Shown piece by piece: positions 6,461 to 9,369 of a DNA stretch of 9,369 nt; the stretch's first letter is position 1; each line of letters begins with the position of its first letter. The translations under genes were made by a program, and so were the position numbers. The notes beneath the pieces were generated by a model that did no database searches, was not told the DNA's origin, and saw only the letters and a program-made list of their open reading frames with translations. The DNA is from Oligoflexia bacterium (lineage in GTDB: Bacteria; Bdellovibrionota; UBA1018): positions 1-9,369 of the forward strand of contig JANXTV010000437.1 in assembly GCA_025352185.1 (NCBI GenBank). The letters run 5' to 3'.

Positions 6461-6485
6461 GGCCAGTCGCGGAAACTCTATCGAC

Positions 6486-7574
6486 TTAGGTTGTCTTAAA
6501 GTTAGTCTTCAACCACTCCGCAAGTTCCGGAGTTCCCGTTTTCTTCCCGGCATTTTTCGCATCCACGACGACGTAAGGCAGGAGGTCCGTGCGTTTCATC
6601 TCCATCGAGAGTTCGGCGGCGTCGATCACGCGGTCAGGGGAAAGTCGGCCCTCATCGAGGGCTTTCAATAGAGACGTATACGCATGGCGAGTCGCCGCTT
6701 CAGAACGGTAGATCAGGAGATCACAACCCGCCTCGACCGCGAGGCGAGGTGCCTCCTCGACTCCGAAGTGATCCGTAATCGCCTTCATTTCGAGGTCGTC
6801 GGAAATAATCAGCCCGGTATACCGCATTTCTTCACGCAGGATATCGTTTAGAATCTTCGACGAAAGCGTCGCCGGAAACTTCGGATCTAGATTCGGATTC
6901 ATTAGATGGGCGGTCATGACCCACCGGCAGCCCGACTTAAATGCCTTCGTAAACGGACGAAACTCCCGTTCGCGCAGGGATTCGACCGAATCCGTCACCG
7001 TGGGGAGCGCGAAGTGGGAGTCGACGGTCGTATCGCCGTGCCCCGGAAAATGTTTTACGCAGGGCTGTACGCCCTGGGTGAGGTGCCCGCGCACAAACGC
7101 CGAAACCATTTTTGAAACCATTTCTTCGGTCTCGCCGTAAGCCCGCGTTCCGATCACCGGATTTTTCGGGTTAGAATTAATGTCCGCTACCGGCGCAAAA
7201 TTTACGTTAATGCCGACGGCTTTCAGCTCCGCCCCGATTTTTTCGGCGAGTTCAAAGAGGAGTTTCGGGGAATTTACCTTCGCGATCGCATCGGCCTCGG
7301 GGAGTCGGGTGAATCCCGTTTTAAACCGTTGAACTTTTCCGCCTTCGTGATCGACGCTCACCCACAGGGGGAGATCGCCCGCACGGCAGCCTTGAATATC
7401 GTTAATGAGATTTGAAACTTGTTCCGGATTTTCGTAATTCGGAGAAAAGAGGATTACGCCGCCGATGCGCGCTTGGGAAATAAACGCGGACGTGTCGTCC
7501 TCAAGCGTGGTGCCGTTAAAGCCCATGATAAAGAGTTCGCCGAGGAGTTCTTTTGCGTGATCAAGGTTGGACAT
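6486..7574 (-). CDS. nagZ: Beta-N-acetylhexosaminidase NagZ (GH3)
   Basis: This family 3 glycosidase removes N-acetylglucosamine from GlcNAc-anhydroMurNAc (muro)peptides during cell wall recycling. The 362-residue protein has no signal peptide, as expected for a cytoplasmic enzyme. Diagnostic motifs are GGVILFSPNYEN (38-49), VDHEGGKVQR (74-83), NVNFAPVADIN (124-133), KHFPGHGDTTVDSH (174-187), whose Asp185-His187 pair is the NagZ general acid/base dyad, and ISDDLEM (257-263), with Asp259 as expected nucleophile. All catalytic positions are intact and the length is normal for single-domain NagZ. It lies 39 bases downstream of the DppC-like permease gene on the same strand, so it is probably the last gene of that operon. 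Only a distant GGAG, about 20 bases upstream of the ATG, is visible as a possible ribosome binding site. Confidence 0.95.
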   Translation of the reverse strand: MSNLDHAKELLGELFIMGFNGTTLEDDTSAFISQARIGGVILFSPNYENPEQVSNLINDIQGCRAGDLPLWVSVDHEGGKVQRFKTGFTRLPEADAIAKVNSPKLLFELAEKIGAELKAVGINVNFAPVADINSNPKNPVIGTRAYGETEEMVSKMVSAFVRGHLTQGVQPCVKHFPGHGDTTVDSHFALPTVTDSVESLREREFRPFTKAFKSGCRWVMTAHLMNPNLDPKFPATLSSKILNDILREEMRYTGLIISDDLEMKAITDHFGVEEAPRLAVEAGCDLLIYRSEAATRHAYTSLLKALDEGRLSPDRVIDAAELSMEMKRTDLLPYVVVDAKNAGKKTGTPELAEWLKTNFKTT

Positions 7575-7613
7575 GAAATAGAGAGTAGCAAATCTCCGTC
7601 CGCATTAAACGAG

Positions 7614-8408
7614 TCAAAATTTTCTCGGTGTTCGTTTTCCCAATTGACTCATCTCGTCCACTAAATACTGGAGTGAAAGAAGTGTGAGCACGAGCGGAAC
7701 TCCAACGACCCATGCGATATGCGGAGCTTCGACTAAGTAGTCCTTTGCCTGGGCTAATAGCGAGCCCCACGAGAGCGTTCCGGCTGGCACGCCGAGGTTT
7801 AGAAATGAAAGGGTTGTCTCGAGGAGAAGGGCTTGGGCGAGGAGCGATGGAAACTTTAAACGAATATGTTCCAGTAATTCGGGAAGGTAATGGCGGTAGA
7901 AAATGGAAAATCGACTGCCTCCGAGAGCAATCGCGGCCCCCACAAAATCTTCAACACTCACTCCCTTCGCACGAGCGGCGACGAATCGAACTACGCCCGG
8001 AAAAAGTCCGAAGGAAATTGAAAAGGCGAGAACTCGCCATCCGGTTCCGATGGCCGCCTGTACCGCCAGCGCGAGAAGCATCGGTGGGAACGCGAGGAAA
8101 AAGTCGAGGACGCGTTCCGAATAGAACCGAATCCGTCCTTCGATCATTCCGAGGGAAGCGCCCGCAGTCAGCCCGGTTACGACGGCGGCCATCGTGGCGG
8201 AAAATGAAAAGACCAGGCTTCGTCCCATCGCTTCGCCGAGTGCCCCCGCTAAACTTCTTCCGAACGCGTCTCTCCCGAAGGGAGATTCCGGGAAGTGGGG
8301 TGGGGAAAGGAGAAACTCGAGATTAAAAGTGGACCGCGGAACGAAACAGATCCAAGCGAGAACGGTAATAAGCCAGAGGAGGGGAAAGAGGCGAGGAACG
8401 CCGATCAT
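7614..8408 (-). CDS. ABC importer permease, DppC/OppC type
   Basis: One of the two inner-membrane subunits of a peptide/nickel-family (DppBC, OppBC) ABC importer. The 264 residues begin with a membrane segment (about 7-23), followed by the family motif SPFGRDAFGRSL (42-53), equivalent to the usual P-LGTD-x-x-GRD segment. Further hydrophobic segments follow (about 65-89, 101-120, 126-145, 230-249). The EAA loop that docks on the ATPase is at about 154-176 (FVGAAIALGGSRFSIFYRHYLPE). The C-terminal signature SFLNLGVPAGTLSWGSLLAQA (201-221) matches the usual FLGLG-x-P-SWG motif. It is slightly shorter than typical DppC (about 280-300). Its ATG overlaps the stop of the DppB-like gene (ATGA). The substrate cannot be read from the sequence; linkage to nagZ suggests peptides or muropeptides. 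Confidence 0.9.
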   Translation of the reverse strand: MIGVPRLFPLLWLITVLAWICFVPRSTFNLEFLLSPPHFPESPFGRDAFGRSLAGALGEAMGRSLVFSFSATMAAVVTGLTAGASLGMIEGRIRFYSERVLDFFLAFPPMLLALAVQAAIGTGWRVLAFSISFGLFPGVVRFVAARAKGVSVEDFVGAAIALGGSRFSIFYRHYLPELLEHIRLKFPSLLAQALLLETTLSFLNLGVPAGTLSWGSLLAQAKDYLVEAPHIAWVVGVPLVLTLLSLQYLVDEMSQLGKRTPRKF

Positions 8409-9325
8409 AGGTAGTCCGTCTCGAGACGAAGTCGTGGCTCAATATGGTGCTGGAGGATATCGCCTAAGAAATTCCCGATGAGGATTAAGCTCGAAGTCGT
8501 AATGAGGGCGGCTTCGATTAAAGGGTAGTCGCGCTTAAAGATCGAGTCGACGAGGAGAGATCCGAGCCCAGGACGATCGAAAAGTGTTTCGGTAATCACC
8601 GCGCCCGCGAAGAGAACGCCGGCTTGGGAACCGAGATAGGCGACTAAGGGCCCCGCCGCCGGAATGAAAGCGTGTTTTAAGAGTACTTTCCATTCCGAGA
8701 GTCCCTTCGCTCGGGCGGTACGGACCGCGTCCCGCCTAAGTTCTCGCTCGAGCGTTTCAACAATTACCCGAATCCAGAATCCCGATAGTCCTACGGTGAG
8801 AGTGATCACGGGGAGGGCAATTCCCCCCGTAAGCGAAAAAACTCGAAACTTAACCGCCAGCAGGAAGCCGAGAATCGGCCCAATCCAGGCAGTCGGGAGG
8901 GCCGTACTGAGTGCTGAAGAAAAAGTAGCGAATCGGTGAATCGTCGCGCGGAATCGCGAAGGGTAATTCGCGTAGAAGGCGACAAGGAAAGAAAAAGGTA
9001 GTGCGAGGAGGAGGGTCAAAACAGCGAGGGCTAGGGAAGCCGCCGTGCGCTCCGCGAGGAGAGGGCCGATCGGTATCTTTTGGGTGATCGAAGTTCCCCA
9101 ATTAAAATGGAGGAAAAGTTCTCGAAGCTGCGAAAGCGTAGAGGGTAGAAAGGCCCGATCCAGCCCGAGGGAATGTCGTAGAACATCCGGATCGATCGTC
9201 GCGCCCGTCTCAAGGAGAATGACGTCCACCGGATCACCGGGCAGTAACCGGAGGAGGCCCTTTCCGGCGATGTAAATGAGAAGGATTAGAACGAAGATCG
9301 TGCCGAGTCTTTTAAGTACCCGCAT
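8405..9325 (-). CDS. ABC importer permease, DppB/OppB type
   Basis: Partner permease of the downstream DppC-like protein. The 306 residues fit the family length. An N-terminal membrane helix (about 8-24) leads into RLLPGDPVDV (26-35), the characteristic periplasmic start of DppB proteins (usually PGDP), followed by LRHSLGLDR (49-57). Further membrane segments lie at about 95-118, 135-158, 165-190, 225-245 and 270-292. The cytoplasmic EAA loop is RDAVRTARAKGLSEWKVLLK (198-217), ending HAFIPA. The C-terminus has IEPRLR (295-300), where relatives have D-PR-R. The stop overlaps the next ATG and the start overlaps the end of the upstream reading frame, so the genes look translationally coupled. 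No strong Shine-Dalgarno precedes the ATG. The ATPase subunits are not in the window. Confidence 0.92.
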   Translation of the reverse strand: MRVLKRLGTIFVLILLIYIAGKGLLRLLPGDPVDVILLETGATIDPDVLRHSLGLDRAFLPSTLSQLRELFLHFNWGTSITQKIPIGPLLAERTAASLALAVLTLLLALPFSFLVAFYANYPSRFRATIHRFATFSSALSTALPTAWIGPILGFLLAVKFRVFSLTGGIALPVITLTVGLSGFWIRVIVETLERELRRDAVRTARAKGLSEWKVLLKHAFIPAAGPLVAYLGSQAGVLFAGAVITETLFDRPGLGSLLVDSIFKRDYPLIEAALITTSSLILIGNFLGDILQHHIEPRLRLETDYL

Positions 9326-9369
9326 CCGTATCCGTACGCTTTACGAGGAAACGGCGGGCCTCGGCTTCA
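9312..9369 (-). CDS. C-terminal tail of an unidentified upstream gene
   Basis: On the minus strand, the frame entering from the right edge reads EAEARRFLVKRTDTDAGT and stops at TAA (9312-9314), 14 bases inside the DppB-like gene. The codons (GCC, CGC, TTC, CTC, GTA before AAG) match usage in the rest of the window. Of the other two frames, one has a stop at the edge and one has a stop a few codons in. In such operons this position often holds the substrate-binding protein or an ATPase, but 18 residues do not allow a choice. Confidence 0.5.
   Translation of the reverse strand, partial: EAEARRFLVKRTDTDAGT

Noticed and set aside
6411..6671. Plus-strand open frame starting in the hairpin repeat and running into nagZ
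   Set aside because: It begins inside non-coding repeats and overlaps the conserved C-terminus of nagZ on the other strand; no ribosome binding site or motif supports it.
7712..8326. Plus-strand open frame of 204 codons opposite the DppC-like permease gene
   Set aside because: The product is low-complexity and Arg/Pro-rich without domains, while the opposite strand encodes a clear permease with EAA loop and family signatures.

Overview
The window looks like chromosomal DNA from a moderately GC-rich Gram-negative bacterium. Every gene has recognisable bacterial families or folds, and the coding density and tight ATGA-type gene overlaps are typical of bacteria. The mix of a biotin-dependent acyl-CoA carboxylase and methylmalonyl-CoA mutase operon, a cytoplasmic NagZ, a peptide-type ABC importer and a secreted caspase-fold-like protein would fit a Bdellovibrionota or other former deltaproteobacterial lineage. 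That is only an impression; no marker gene in the window fixes the phylum.

Left part (1-1042): a minus-strand gene, cut off by the window edge, encodes an exported protein of unknown function. It has a clean signal peptide and a His/Cys pair placed as in clan CD (caspase-like) peptidases. A 219-base divergent intergenic region follows. It holds a plausible promoter for the exported protein placed so that its mRNA would be nearly or fully leaderless, a 17-base near-palindrome (TGTAC-N7-GTACA) that could be an operator, and a weak candidate promoter for the plus-strand operon.

Middle part (1043-6306): four plus-strand genes, joined by ATGA overlaps or a 4-base gap, form one operon: carboxyltransferase beta subunit (pccB), biotin carboxylase (accC/pccA type), a short biotin carrier protein and the catalytic large subunit of methylmalonyl-CoA mutase. 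Together they carry out propionyl-CoA + HCO3- + ATP to methylmalonyl-CoA, then rearrangement to succinyl-CoA. The carboxylase alpha chain, one polypeptide in many bacteria, is split here between accC and the carrier gene at about the BT domain. The mutase lacks its B12-binding domain, so a separate small subunit, an epimerase and probably a MeaB-type chaperone must be encoded elsewhere.

Right part (6307-9369): about 180 bases between convergent genes contain three degenerate ~50-base units, each built round a CGGGC-type hairpin. Then, all on the minus strand and read from the right edge, come the tail of an unidentified gene, two DppB/DppC-like permease genes and nagZ, probably one operon. 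The linkage suggests uptake and breakdown of peptides or muropeptides.

No RNA genes, CRISPR arrays, insertion sequences or prophage genes were seen. I did not find a clearly new system. The best leads are the exported caspase-like protein, the split carboxylase alpha chain, the three-unit intergenic hairpin repeat, the palindrome upstream of the operon, and a strong codon-context bias running through the genes.
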